Assembly: GCA_039927975.1 (NCBI GenBank)
Contig: JBDSTZ010000535.1
Span: 1-14,454 of the forward strand
DNA: 14,454 nucleotides
DNA from: JBDSTZ01 sp039927975
Lineage (GTDB): Bacteria; Pseudomonadota; Gammaproteobacteria; Burkholderiales; Burkholderiaceae_D
Reading direction: 5' to 3'
Positions 6,982 through 14,292 of the stretch are shown one piece after another. The translations under genes and the position numbers were made by a program. The notes beneath the pieces were generated by a model. The model saw nothing but the letters and a program-made list of their open reading frames with translations. It was not told the origin of the DNA and searched no databases. The first letter of the stretch is position 1; the number at the start of each line of letters is the position of its first letter.

Positions 6982-7047
6982 CCCTGGTACCTGCTTATCG
7001 TCGGCTGGGGACGCACGCCTGACGGCCACCGCCTGATACCAAATGCC

Positions 7048-7087
7048 AAACGGCCGCTCGCCCCTCGCGAATCGGCCGTTTTCCTTT
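7048..7087 (+). terminator. Rho-independent terminator after the response regulator
   Basis: AAACGGCCG (7048-7056) pairs perfectly with CGGCCGTTT (7073-7081) around a 16-base loop, and is followed by TTCCTTTT. It lies 67 bases after the stop codon. The reverse orientation has a poorer T-tract, so it mainly serves the plus-strand gene. Confidence 0.75.
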
Positions 7088-7398
7088 TGGCGCTGTCACC
7101 TTTGGATTGGATCAGCTAGCCATGCCTCGCCCAGATCGCGTGGCCGCCGCTCAGTTCGCCAGCTCTGACTCGGCGCGCTTGGCCTGACTCACCGGTCCTG
7201 ACACGTCCGATCAAGGTCAGCACAAGTGCGATCCAAGCGCATGTTGGCCGGAGCGGATGCAATGCCGGATTCGGTTCGCCCGAACGTAGAGATTTGTCTG
7301 ACCTCGCTTTCTGCGCTTTTCCTTGGCTGCCCGTTTCTTGCGTTCCAATGCCTCCGAAGGTCCAGCCCTCTTGCAACGAATGACGCTCAGTCAAACGA
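7088..7398. other. 311-base gap between convergent genes
   Basis: No supported gene is present. On the minus strand one frame between about 7210 and 7375 encodes an Arg/Lys-rich segment (ERKKRAAKEKRRKRGQ) but has no ATG or GTG start and no ribosome binding site. It may be the remnant of a basic protein or chance. No clear terminator for the leftward chemoreceptor-like gene is visible. Confidence 0.35.
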
Positions 7399-8106
7399 TC
7401 AGGTCGAGCGCAATGCCACCCGCACCATGTCGTCAATTTCGATCGTGATGTTCGACAGCACGCCGGCGACGACCGCGAATTCCTTTCCTGCCTGGCCGGC
7501 GCGCGCAGCGACGATGCGCGCATTGAACGCGACCATCTTGGCCTGCTTGGCGATCGTTTCAATGTCGGTGATCACGCCGCGTAACTGCTTCTTCATCAAT
7601 ACCGCATGGCGCTTTGATTGCTCCTCGTAAATCGTGGTGAGCTGGTTGAGAATGGCGAGCGTGGGTGTGGTGCTGCGCGTCAGTTCCGCCAACAGCTCCG
7701 GCGCCGCAGCGCTGCCGCTATCGATCGCCTGCAAGGCCCGTTCGGCCAGGTCGATGAATGCCAGGACGGCGCGGTCGGCGCCGAGAGAGCCAAAGTAGGC
7801 ATCGTTCAGCTCAGGACAAAAAATGCCTGGCAGCGTACGGTCGCCGTGCACGAGAACGGTGTGCGCATCGCGAAACAGTTTGAGCGCGTCGCGCGCCGTT
7901 TGGGTGGCGCCGGCTTCGCCGTGCAGACCCAGTACCGCAAACAGCACCAAGCACTGCGAAGTGAAGCGGCGCCTCCCGGACAAATTGATCAGTGCGCCAA
8001 AAATCTCGCCTGACAATGGCGTTTCCGTGTCGGCGCTGGCGCCGGCCGCGCCGGCCGCGTGCGTCCTCATAGCATTGGATAGTGCGTTTCCTTCGGCGAT
8101 TCCCAT
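7399..8106 (-). CDS. Soluble chemoreceptor-tip-like protein
   Basis: The product has 235 residues from ATG 8106, preceded by the ribosome binding site AGGAGG five bases upstream; the open frame continues to 8148 but lacks such a site. Residues about 180-220 match the cytoplasmic hairpin tip of methyl-accepting chemotaxis proteins (IAKQAKMVAFNARIVAARAG, then FAVVAG). There are no membrane helices, no HAMP and no long methylation helices, and the protein ends about 20 residues after the tip. Residues 47-160 form a helical domain I cannot name. Compared with E. coli Tsr, contact residues are altered: F373 is K187, N376 is K190, E385 is V199 and E391 is Q205, while N381 and R388 are kept (N195, R202). 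Interaction with CheA/CheW may therefore be weakened or different. It could act as a decoy, scaffold or sensor for another signalling complex. A sigma-54-like promoter lies upstream. Confidence 0.75.
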   Translation of the reverse strand: MGIAEGNALSNAMRTHAAGAAGASADTETPLSGEIFGALINLSGRRRFTSQCLVLFAVLGLHGEAGATQTARDALKLFRDAHTVLVHGDRTLPGIFCPELNDAYFGSLGADRAVLAFIDLAERALQAIDSGSAAAPELLAELTRSTTPTLAILNQLTTIYEEQSKRHAVLMKKQLRGVITDIETIAKQAKMVAFNARIVAARAGQAGKEFAVVAGVLSNITIEIDDMVRVALRST

Positions 8107-8157
8107 ATTGCCCTCCTGATCAGATGCTCGCCCTGCGGGCGTGTTCATCGTCCTAGT

Positions 8158-8174
8158 CGCAAGACTTATGCCAA
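8158..8174 (-). promoter_or_regulatory. Candidate sigma-54 promoter of the chemoreceptor-like gene
   Basis: On the minus strand TTGGCATAAGTCTTGCG (8174 to 8158) has the -24 GG and -12 GC pairs exactly 10 bases apart and matches TGGCAC-N5-TTGCA at all but two positions. The start would fall near 8146, giving a leader of about 40 bases before the strong ribosome binding site and ATG at 8106. Sigma-54 control would fit a motility or signalling gene. No enhancer-binding-protein site is recognisable. Confidence 0.4.
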
Positions 8175-8260
8175 GGAAAGTCGCACCCGATACGGTAACT
8201 TGGCAACCGAAGTCGGATCGACGCGCATCAATGGGGCGCGACGTGCACTTCGTGCACCTG

Positions 8261-8605
8261 ATTGGTGCGCCATCGCTCCGGCAGGCTATTGCTCAGCCAA
8301 CTCTCCGGGTGGCCGATTGCTCGGCCCGCGCTCCGGGGGTGTGATTGGCTCAGCCCGTGCTCCGCGTGGCTGATTGGCTTAGCCAGCGCTCCGAGTGGCT
8401 GATTGGCTTAGCCAGCGCGCCGAGTGGCTGATTGGCTTAGCCAGCGCGCCGGTTGGCTGCTTGCTCGGCCCGCAGTTCGGTTGACTCCTTGCTCAGCCCG
8501 CGCTTCGGTTGACTCCTTGCTCTGCCCACGCCTCGGGGGGGGGGCAAATTGCCCATCCCGCGCTTCGCGGTAGCCAGTTGGTTCGCTAATGAATTCTTGG
8601 TTCGC
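8261..8605. repeat. Degenerate tandem array of about twelve 28-29 bp units
   Basis: Units begin at about 8261, 8288, 8316, 8344, 8373, 8402, 8431, 8460, 8488, 8516, 8548 and 8577. The consensus starts ATTGGCTCAGCCCGCGCTCC and continues GGGTGGCTG. The three central units (8373-8459) are almost identical and similarity falls towards both ends. Each unit has a small palindrome, GGCTnAGCC. The unit at 8516 is stretched by a run of ten G (8535-8544). Unit lengths are not multiples of three, so it is not coding. It fills the gap between the oxidoreductase gene and the upstream region of the chemoreceptor-like gene. Confidence 0.85.
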
Positions 8606-8694
8606 CCGTGCTGTACTACCCGATCTGGTGACAGGACCGACCGAGTGCAATGATCATCGCCACCGCACGCTGTCGTTGGCAAGCGCACTTGCCA

Positions 8695-9306
8695 TCAAGC
8701 TCCTTCCCTGCCCAGCGTTTCCATCTTGTGCAGCCAGCGCGCCGCCGTGTCGGTCTGCATCGCGCCCGCCATACCGATCAGGGTGTCACCCACCGGCCCG
8801 ATGCCGACAAAGCCAAGGATATTGCGCTTCATGGACTTGATGCTGTGGCCGCGAAAATACCATCGGTACACGAAGCTAGGCATCCCCATCGTCACGATCA
8901 CGCGTGCTGACCGTCCCTTCAAGCCCTTCCTGGCCAAGGGGGTGCTCGCGCCCGCCGAAAACGCGAAGCCTGGCCTCGCCACTTGCTCAAGGAAACCCTT
9001 GAGCATGGCCGGCATGTCGCCCAGCCAGAGCGGAAAGAAGAACACGATATGCCCGGCCCAGCCGATATCGTCCTGCGCCGTCTTCAGCGCTGCGGGAAGC
9101 TGTCCGTGCTCCCATTCCTCCTGGCTTCTCAGCAAGGGAAACTCCAGCGAGGCGACATCGACATGGCGCACAGCGTGCCCCGCCTCGACCGCGCCGGCGG
9201 CGTAAGCGTTCTCAAGCGCGCGGCACAAGTGGTCGCGGTCCGGGTCTGGGTGCCCCTGGATCAGCACAATACGCTTTTCCACGCGCGGATTAACCAAGTC
9301 GCGCAC
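8695..9306 (-). CDS. NAD(P)H-dependent oxidoreductase, flavodoxin fold
   Basis: The product has 203 residues with the features of the quinone-reductase-like Flavodoxin_2 family. There is an N-terminal strand and phosphate-binding loop VLIQGHPDPDRDHL (about 14-27), and the FMN/dimer segment FFFPLWLGDMPAMLKGFLEQV lies at about 89-109. Family members are cytoplasmic flavoproteins that reduce quinones or other electrophiles with two electrons from NAD(P)H. The C-terminal half keeps the usual length but I cannot infer the substrate. The frame opens with GTG at 9306, only 8 bases after the stop of the Hsp20 gene, so the two are surely cotranscribed. A second GTG at 9282 is an alternative start, as neither has a clear ribosome binding site. 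Linkage to a small heat-shock protein suggests induction by heat or oxidative stress. Confidence 0.85.
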   Translation of the reverse strand: MRDLVNPRVEKRIVLIQGHPDPDRDHLCRALENAYAAGAVEAGHAVRHVDVASLEFPLLRSQEEWEHGQLPAALKTAQDDIGWAGHIVFFFPLWLGDMPAMLKGFLEQVARPGFAFSAGASTPLARKGLKGRSARVIVTMGMPSFVYRWYFRGHSIKSMKRNILGFVGIGPVGDTLIGMAGAMQTDTAARWLHKMETLGREGA

Positions 9307-9314
9307 ACCGGCGC

Positions 9315-9761
9315 TCAGTGAATTTCCAGCGTCTTGGCGCTGCCGCCGCCTTTTTTCGGCAAAGTCAGTTCGAGCACACCGTCGTTGTATTGGGCGCTGG
9401 CGCTGGCGTCGTCGACCGACTGCGGCAAGGTAAAGCTGCGATAGTATTGTCCCCAGCTGCGCTCGCTGCGAAGTGCGGTGTTATTCGTTTGTTGCTCTTC
9501 CTTGCGCATCTCGGCACTGATCGAGACCTGGTTGCCATCGATGTTGACCTTGATATCGTCTTTCTTGACGCCCGGGATCTCAGCCTTGACGATGTAGTTC
9601 TGTTCGTTTTCGCTCACGTCCATGCGCACTTGCGGCGCCGCCTCCATCGACCGCAAGCGCGGCGACAGCCGCATGTCGTTGAACAGCTCGTCGAAGCCGC
9701 GGAATGGATCGAAACGCGCCAGATCGGAAAACGGATCGAAGCGGGTAATATTTCCAGCCAT
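9315..9761 (-). CDS. Small heat-shock protein, Hsp20 family
   Basis: The product has 148 residues. The alpha-crystallin domain spans about 44-140, with EIPGVKKDDIKVNIDGNQ and the signature YNDGVLELTLPKK. The C-terminal L-E-I provides the I/V-x-I/V-type anchor used in oligomer assembly. The short N-terminal arm carries a duplicated aromatic motif (RFDPFSDLARFDPFRGF). Such proteins are ATP-independent holdases that bind unfolding proteins in the cytoplasm. The ATG at 9761 has an AGGGGAG ribosome binding site. I could not find a convincing sigma-32 promoter or a ROSE-type thermometer hairpin in the leader by eye. It is the first gene of a two-gene unit with the oxidoreductase. Confidence 0.93.
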   Translation of the reverse strand: MAGNITRFDPFSDLARFDPFRGFDELFNDMRLSPRLRSMEAAPQVRMDVSENEQNYIVKAEIPGVKKDDIKVNIDGNQVSISAEMRKEEQQTNNTALRSERSWGQYYRSFTLPQSVDDASASAQYNDGVLELTLPKKGGGSAKTLEIH

Positions 9762-10100
9762 TGTTTTCTCCCCTTAAGTTTGTCCATGCGCCGGCACCCG
9801 CGTGTCCTTCGCTTGCATCGACCGAGCATGCCGGCCGATCGCGCATGACGGGCGCTGGCGCCACGCTATCGAGCCATGGTAGGAGTATCGGCCCCCAGTC
9901 ATATGAAGGGCATCAACGCGTGCGAGAGAACTAAATAGCGCGGCCAATGTCGCAGTACGAAACGTCGGCGCGTAAAGCGACGAACGCCTGAGCGAGCACA
10001 AAAAACGTGAAATTTCTTCGAAAATTGGAGGGCACTTTCCGGCGTTGTCACGGTCAAACCCCCTTTGATGCATTTTTGAAAACACGCGAGTGAGGAATTT
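9762..10100. other. 339-base divergent intergenic region
   Basis: This contains the promoters of the leftward Hsp20 unit and the rightward hemerythrin-like gene. On the plus strand TTGTCA (10044-10049) could be a -35 for the hemerythrin gene, but the -10 at the right distance (ATGCAT) is poor. A-rich and T-rich tracts lie at about 9999-10035. No small gene is supported. Confidence 0.35.
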
Positions 10101-10577
10101 ATGGACGTCGACCAGACCAATTGGAGCGCAGATCGCATTGCAAGAATGATGCGCGAGTCACATGAACGCATCAATGGCGCCATCGAGCAACTGTCGCGCG
10201 CCCCCGATCGTCAATTCGGCGCGGATTTCCAGGCCCTGGTCGACATGCTGGAAATCGCTTTCCGCGCGGAGGAATCGGCCATGGAGACGCGCAACTACCG
10301 CGCCCTGCGCAACCATCGAGAGCAGCACGCCCGGGTGCTCGCCACCATGCACCAGATCGAACCGCGCGTGGTACTGGGCGATGTTCGACTCGGCCGCGAC
10401 GCCCTCGATCTTCTGCCGCAGTGGCTCGATTTGCACCATAGCAGCATGGACCTGGCGGTCGTCGCCGCCTTGCAGCGGTGTCGCTGGCGCGGCAAGCCGC
10501 GGGCTGGCGACCGGGGACCGGCCCATCCGCCGGCGAGCGGCAAAACCGACACCTGGCGCCAGCAGCCGTACGCCTGA
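10101..10577 (+). CDS. Hemerythrin-like protein with an altered iron site
   Basis: The product has 158 residues; the ATG follows GAGTGAGGAATTT. The four-helix hemerythrin pattern is visible: H21 in helix A, AFRAEESAM in helix B (E57), H72-x3-H76 in NHREQHARV, and H112-x4-D117 in DLHHSSMD. Canonical bacteriohemerythrins have HFxxEE in helix B; here the His is Ala53, so six of seven usual ligands remain. Hemerythrins bind oxygen or iron, or sense redox state, in the cytoplasm. Loss of this His should weaken one iron or change the site to a mononuclear or differently coordinated one. After helix D a basic, Gly/Pro-rich tail of about 35 residues (RGKPRAGDRGPAHPPASG) looks disordered and is not part of the core fold. 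The gene ends 19 bases from the convergent GH2 gene. Confidence 0.8.
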   Translation: MDVDQTNWSADRIARMMRESHERINGAIEQLSRAPDRQFGADFQALVDMLEIAFRAEESAMETRNYRALRNHREQHARVLATMHQIEPRVVLGDVRLGRDALDLLPQWLDLHHSSMDLAVVAALQRCRWRGKPRAGDRGPAHPPASGKTDTWRQQPYA

Positions 10578-10596
10578 TCGCAGGGCAGTTACCTGA

Positions 10597-13500
10597 CTAC
10601 TTCCTGGCCGGCGCCTTCTTCTTTTCCTCGACGTTGCCGCCTTCATCAATATCGCTCGACGCCGATTTCACGCGCTTGTATTCCAGGTCGCCGCCATCGT
10701 CGGGCAATGCCGGTCCGGTATAGATCACCGCGAGATCGCCGATCGCGGTCGCCTTGTCCGCCCCAAAGCCCGACAGCGAGGTCAGTTTCAGGAATTTCGC
10801 CGTGACGTTTTTATCGAGCGCGATCTTCTGCTGTTCAAAGGTCGATAGCAAGGCGCCGCGCTTGAGCTCCTGCCATTGCACACCGTCGTCGCTGGTCTGC
10901 AGCAGATAATCGCGCACATCGCCCTCGTGGTCGCGATGATTCTGGCGCGGCATCAGCACCAGGCCGGAAAACGATACCGGATTCGGAAAGCTGATCGTCA
11001 ACTCCTGATTCCCGCGCGGCGCCGCCCCCGCCGTTCCGGCTGCCAGCCAATAGGTATTCGGATCGCCATCGATCGCATTGGCCATATCGCCGCCGCCGAT
11101 CACTTTCGCACCCAGTCGTTTCATGATGCGGGTGTCGAACAGCACCTCGCGCATATCGCCTGGCGCCAGGGTGGTGGCCGGATTGAAATTGGCGCCGCCC
11201 ATATAATCAAGCACCGATTTGCGCAGTTGGCGCGCCACCACACGTTCGTCCAGATTGCTTTCGAGGTCTGCGCTCGACACCATCAGCTTGCCCTTGCCGA
11301 CCTTCGCCTCGAACAGCATGCCGAGCTTGTAATTGCGATTCCAGTCGTCGATCGGCTGCACGATCGGCTGCAAGCCCTTCGGCAAACGATCCAGATTGAT
11401 CGCCCGCGCGCTCCGCACCAGTTCAGTCCATTGCCAGTCGAAATGGCTGCTGGTCGGGAAGCCAGCCAGTGCCGGATGCTTGTTGTCGATCCACAGGCCG
11501 AGCATGCGTCCCCAGGCCGGATTCATCAGGCGATTCCAAAACACCGGCACGGTGTCGAGCGGCGGCGAGGTCCAATCCATATCGGCCTTGCGCGGAATGT
11601 ACAGCACCTTGCCACCGGCCGCCAGCGCCGCCTCGGCCTCGTTCCAGCCATGCGTGATCAGTACTTGTGCCGGCTCGGCTTCGGCCACCTTGGATGGATA
11701 CACCCAGAAATTCCAGTCGTTTTCCACCTTGCTGTTTTTGAGCCCGACCGCCAGCGTATATTCGCTCGGCGCGCGCAGGGTCGACAAATCCAGCGTGATC
11801 TTGCCGAGCGCGATATTTTTGCCGATCGCAATCGAGGTGCGCGGCAGATCGCCGCTGGCCACGACCTTGCCCGCTTGATCGGTCAGCTTCCAGTATGGCT
11901 GCGCATCGGCCAGCGGCTTCTCGCCGTAATGGGCAATCTCGGTGTCGACCACGAATGCTTCATCGGCGCGGAAGGTGCGCTTGCGCAGGCGCGCCAGCGG
12001 CACCGTCTCGCCATTGAATCGGCGGAACTCGCTGGCGCTTGAATACCCTTTCGATTCCCAGAACGTGTCGAGAATGCCGACCAGCGCGGTGCCCTGTCCA
12101 AGGTAATCGTGCAGGTCAAGCATCTGGAATCCCATCATTTTCGGGGTGCGCAGATTGGCCTCGATTTCCTCCTTGTAGCAGGCCAGCTGGAACATGCCGG
12201 ACGCGATGGCAAAGTCCTTGTTCTTGGCCAGCAGACCGTGCTGTGCGAGCGAATCGCGGAATATCTCGTAGTTCCCCGGTTTCAGATAACCGGTGAATTT
12301 CTTGATGATGCCGTAGTCGGGGTAGGACACCCACTGCCCGGTTTCATGCGACACCACCGGAATATTGATGTCGTCGAGCGAACTGCCGTAGTCACTGCCA
12401 AACCAGCCCCGATTGCCGCGCAGCGGTTTTGGGCCGATGCGCTGCACCGCCAGGTAGTCGGTGCCCTTGTCCAGGCCCGGCACTTCGCGCTCGGTGTGGC
12501 CAGTCCCATTGGTGTACAGGCGGCGCGGATCGGCCAGGCGGTAATGCGCGATCCATTTGTCGAACGCTTCCTTCCATTTGCCCTTCGGCTCGTTGCTCGG
12601 GCTCAGCAGCAGGAATGACGGATGGTTGCCATAGGCGCGGATCATGCGCTCGGTCTCTTCGTACAGCATCGTTTCCATCGGCGTGCCCGGCGAAACATCA
12701 TTCCACATGCCCGGCTCCGGCTGCAGATAGATACCAACTTCGTCTGCTGCCTGGAATGCCGCCTCGGGCGGATTGAACGAATGGAAGCGGATGTGGTTGA
12801 TACCCCAATCCTTGTTAATCTTGAAAATCTTCTTCCAGTAGGCGACGTCGCTCGGCGGATAACCGGTCAATGGAAAATCGCCGCCATGGTGGGTGCCGCG
12901 CAGATAGATCGGCCGGCCATTGAGCATGAATTGCGAGCCTTCCGCCTTGATTTGGGCAAAGCCGAATGGCAGCACGCGGCTGTCGTCGGCATCAAGGCCC
13001 TTGAGCTTGAGGGCGACCTTTTGCAGCATCGGGTGGAACTCGTCCCAGGTGCTTGCCGTCTTTGGAAATTGCACAGTGATGTCAGCAGTCCCGCCGTTCG
13101 CGCCCCAACTTACTGGATGGTTCACGCCGTTTGCCGTCAGCACCCCGTTGCCTGCCTTGCCGCCGGCATTGCCCAATTTGACCTTGAGCGTCGCGCTGCG
13201 TTCTTCAACATTGGGATACACCTGCGCCTCGTCGATCCAGACCGGGCTGATCGCGCGCAATTCGATTTTGCCGATGATGCCATTCCAGCTCATACCCAGC
13301 GAATCGGACACGCTGTGCGCGTCGGGCCGGTAATTCATCAGCATGCGGTTGTCGACCCGGATCGACACGCGATGCTGGCCGGCCGCCAGCAGGCCGAGGT
13401 CGAATTCATGCTCGGCCACCAGGCTGCGGTTCTCGCCAATCTTGCGGCCATCGAGCCAGACAGTCGATCCCCAGCGCGGCCGTTCAAGGAACAGCGAGAC

Positions 13501-13920
13501 CCGCTTGCCCTTCCATTGCGCAGGCACGCTGATGTCGCGTTGATACCAGGCCGCGCCCAGATAGTGCCGCGCCGGCTGCGACAGAAACGGCACATTGACC
13601 TTGCCGGCCTGTGCATGCACTTTGTAGTCGGCGCGTTCCGCCCAATTCTTATCGTACAACGACAATACCCACGGCGTGCTGGTGCTGATCTCGTCGCCAA
13701 ATCCCTGCGCCTGCAAAATGCCCGGTAGCCGGATCTTATCGCCGAGCGCGCGGTCAAACCACTGCTGGCTCAAACCTTCATCCTTGCGATCCATCTCGAA
13801 ACGCCAATTGCCGGAGAGGTCGCGCGTTTCTACTGCGAACGCCGCGCCGGACAGGCAGGCCAGGGTCATCGCACTGGCGGTCAGCGCCGTGAAAAATAGT
13901 CGAACGGTTTTAGTGTGCAT
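10597..13920 (-). CDS. Secreted glycoside hydrolase family 2 enzyme with discoidin domain
   Basis: The product has 1107 residues from ATG 13920, which begins a typical Sec signal peptide (MHTKTVRLFFTALTASAM, cleavage after AFA at 29). The frame is open to 14112, but that codon lies inside the likely promoter, so I chose 13920 although no strong ribosome binding site precedes it. Domains in order are a GH2 sugar-binding jelly roll (about 30-225), an Ig-like sandwich (226-325) and a TIM barrel (328-640). The acid/base is E444 in SPSNEPKG and the likely nucleophile is E526 in SHETGQW. Beta domains and a Rossmann-like region follow (to about 930). An F5/8 type C (discoidin, CBM32-like) domain lies at about 940-1080 and a Lys-rich tail ends the protein. 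GH2 enzymes remove terminal beta-galactose, glucuronate, mannose or arabinose. The substrate here is not evident, but plant or microbial polysaccharide debris is likely. Confidence 0.9.
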   Translation of the reverse strand: MHTKTVRLFFTALTASAMTLACLSGAAFAVETRDLSGNWRFEMDRKDEGLSQQWFDRALGDKIRLPGILQAQGFGDEISTSTPWVLSLYDKNWAERADYKVHAQAGKVNVPFLSQPARHYLGAAWYQRDISVPAQWKGKRVSLFLERPRWGSTVWLDGRKIGENRSLVAEHEFDLGLLAAGQHRVSIRVDNRMLMNYRPDAHSVSDSLGMSWNGIIGKIELRAISPVWIDEAQVYPNVEERSATLKVKLGNAGGKAGNGVLTANGVNHPVSWGANGGTADITVQFPKTASTWDEFHPMLQKVALKLKGLDADDSRVLPFGFAQIKAEGSQFMLNGRPIYLRGTHHGGDFPLTGYPPSDVAYWKKIFKINKDWGINHIRFHSFNPPEAAFQAADEVGIYLQPEPGMWNDVSPGTPMETMLYEETERMIRAYGNHPSFLLLSPSNEPKGKWKEAFDKWIAHYRLADPRRLYTNGTGHTEREVPGLDKGTDYLAVQRIGPKPLRGNRGWFGSDYGSSLDDINIPVVSHETGQWVSYPDYGIIKKFTGYLKPGNYEIFRDSLAQHGLLAKNKDFAIASGMFQLACYKEEIEANLRTPKMMGFQMLDLHDYLGQGTALVGILDTFWESKGYSSASEFRRFNGETVPLARLRKRTFRADEAFVVDTEIAHYGEKPLADAQPYWKLTDQAGKVVASGDLPRTSIAIGKNIALGKITLDLSTLRAPSEYTLAVGLKNSKVENDWNFWVYPSKVAEAEPAQVLITHGWNEAEAALAAGGKVLYIPRKADMDWTSPPLDTVPVFWNRLMNPAWGRMLGLWIDNKHPALAGFPTSSHFDWQWTELVRSARAINLDRLPKGLQPIVQPIDDWNRNYKLGMLFEAKVGKGKLMVSSADLESNLDERVVARQLRKSVLDYMGGANFNPATTLAPGDMREVLFDTRIMKRLGAKVIGGGDMANAIDGDPNTYWLAAGTAGAAPRGNQELTISFPNPVSFSGLVLMPRQNHRDHEGDVRDYLLQTSDDGVQWQELKRGALLSTFEQQKIALDKNVTAKFLKLTSLSGFGADKATAIGDLAVIYTGPALPDDGGDLEYKRVKSASSDIDEGGNVEEKKKAPARK

Positions 13921-14292
13921 TATCGGAAAACGGAGCGGGAGGAGGCCGAGAAATTGGATGGGAAATTCGCCAGACATCGGGCGCGAAACAGGCGGTAAGC
14001 CGGCGCGGAAAGCAAACAAACAGCGCGTCACGCTGATATCAACCGGCCGCTGCGTTTTACGCGAATAAACCCTGTCGATGATTGCGTGGAGCATCACTTG
14101 ACGATAGTACACAAGCGGCCATGCGCATGCAACGACGGCTGGCCCCGCACACGGATCTAATCGCCCGATTGAGCGAAGCGGGTCCAGCGCGTATTTGCAT
14201 CGTATTTACCAAACCCGCGGGGGCTTGGTTGAATTCGCAGCTCCATAACACCGTGATAACTAGTATGGTAAATTGATATTTTCGCCTTCCGG
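13921..14292. other. Divergent intergenic region between GH2 and lipoprotein genes
   Basis: Besides the leftward promoter, it contains a long GH2 leader (13921-14097). It also holds a repeated CGTATTT (near 14190 and 14201), an imperfect GC palindrome around 14209-14228 and an AT-rich pocket (GATAACTAGTATGGTAAATTG, about 14255-14275) that could hold the rightward promoter or an operator. No additional gene is supported. Confidence 0.4.
14104..14132 (-). promoter_or_regulatory. Candidate sigma-70 promoter of the GH2 gene, with overlapping operator-like arms
   Basis: On the minus strand TTGCAT (14132-14127) and TACTAT (14109-14104) are 17 bases apart, close to consensus. The start would fall near 14097, leaving a leader of about 175 bases. 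CTTG and CAAG arms (14097-14100 and 14112-14115) flank the -10, so a repressor could bind there. This placement rules out translation from the ATG at 14112. Confidence 0.5.

Noticed and set aside
7210..7375. Arg/Lys-rich minus-strand reading frame in the gap after the response regulator
   Set aside because: There is no ATG or GTG start and no ribosome binding site. It could be a remnant, but the evidence does not support a gene.
7116..7562. Minus-strand frame of 148 codons overlapping the chemoreceptor-like gene
   Set aside because: It overlaps the conserved tip-coding region in another frame and is Arg/Ser/Pro-rich, typical of a shadow.
8261..8605. CRISPR array, suggested by the 29-bp unit length
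   Set aside because: The units are directly adjacent with no unique spacers, the copies are degenerate, and no cas genes are present.
8408..8688. Two overlapping minus-strand open frames across the repeat region
   Set aside because: They arise from the 28-29 bp tandem units, shift frame relative to the unit, lack a ribosome binding site and have no recognisable protein character.
10876..12042. Plus-strand frame of 388 codons antisense to the GH2 gene
   Set aside because: The opposite strand encodes a clear GH2 protein with catalytic motifs, and this frame is a His/Arg/Gln-rich mirror of it. The same applies to the frame at 12622-13728.
13921..14112. N-terminal extension of the GH2 protein to the ATG at 14112
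   Set aside because: The codon lies within the candidate promoter, the added 64 residues would block a normal signal peptide, and they have no domain character.
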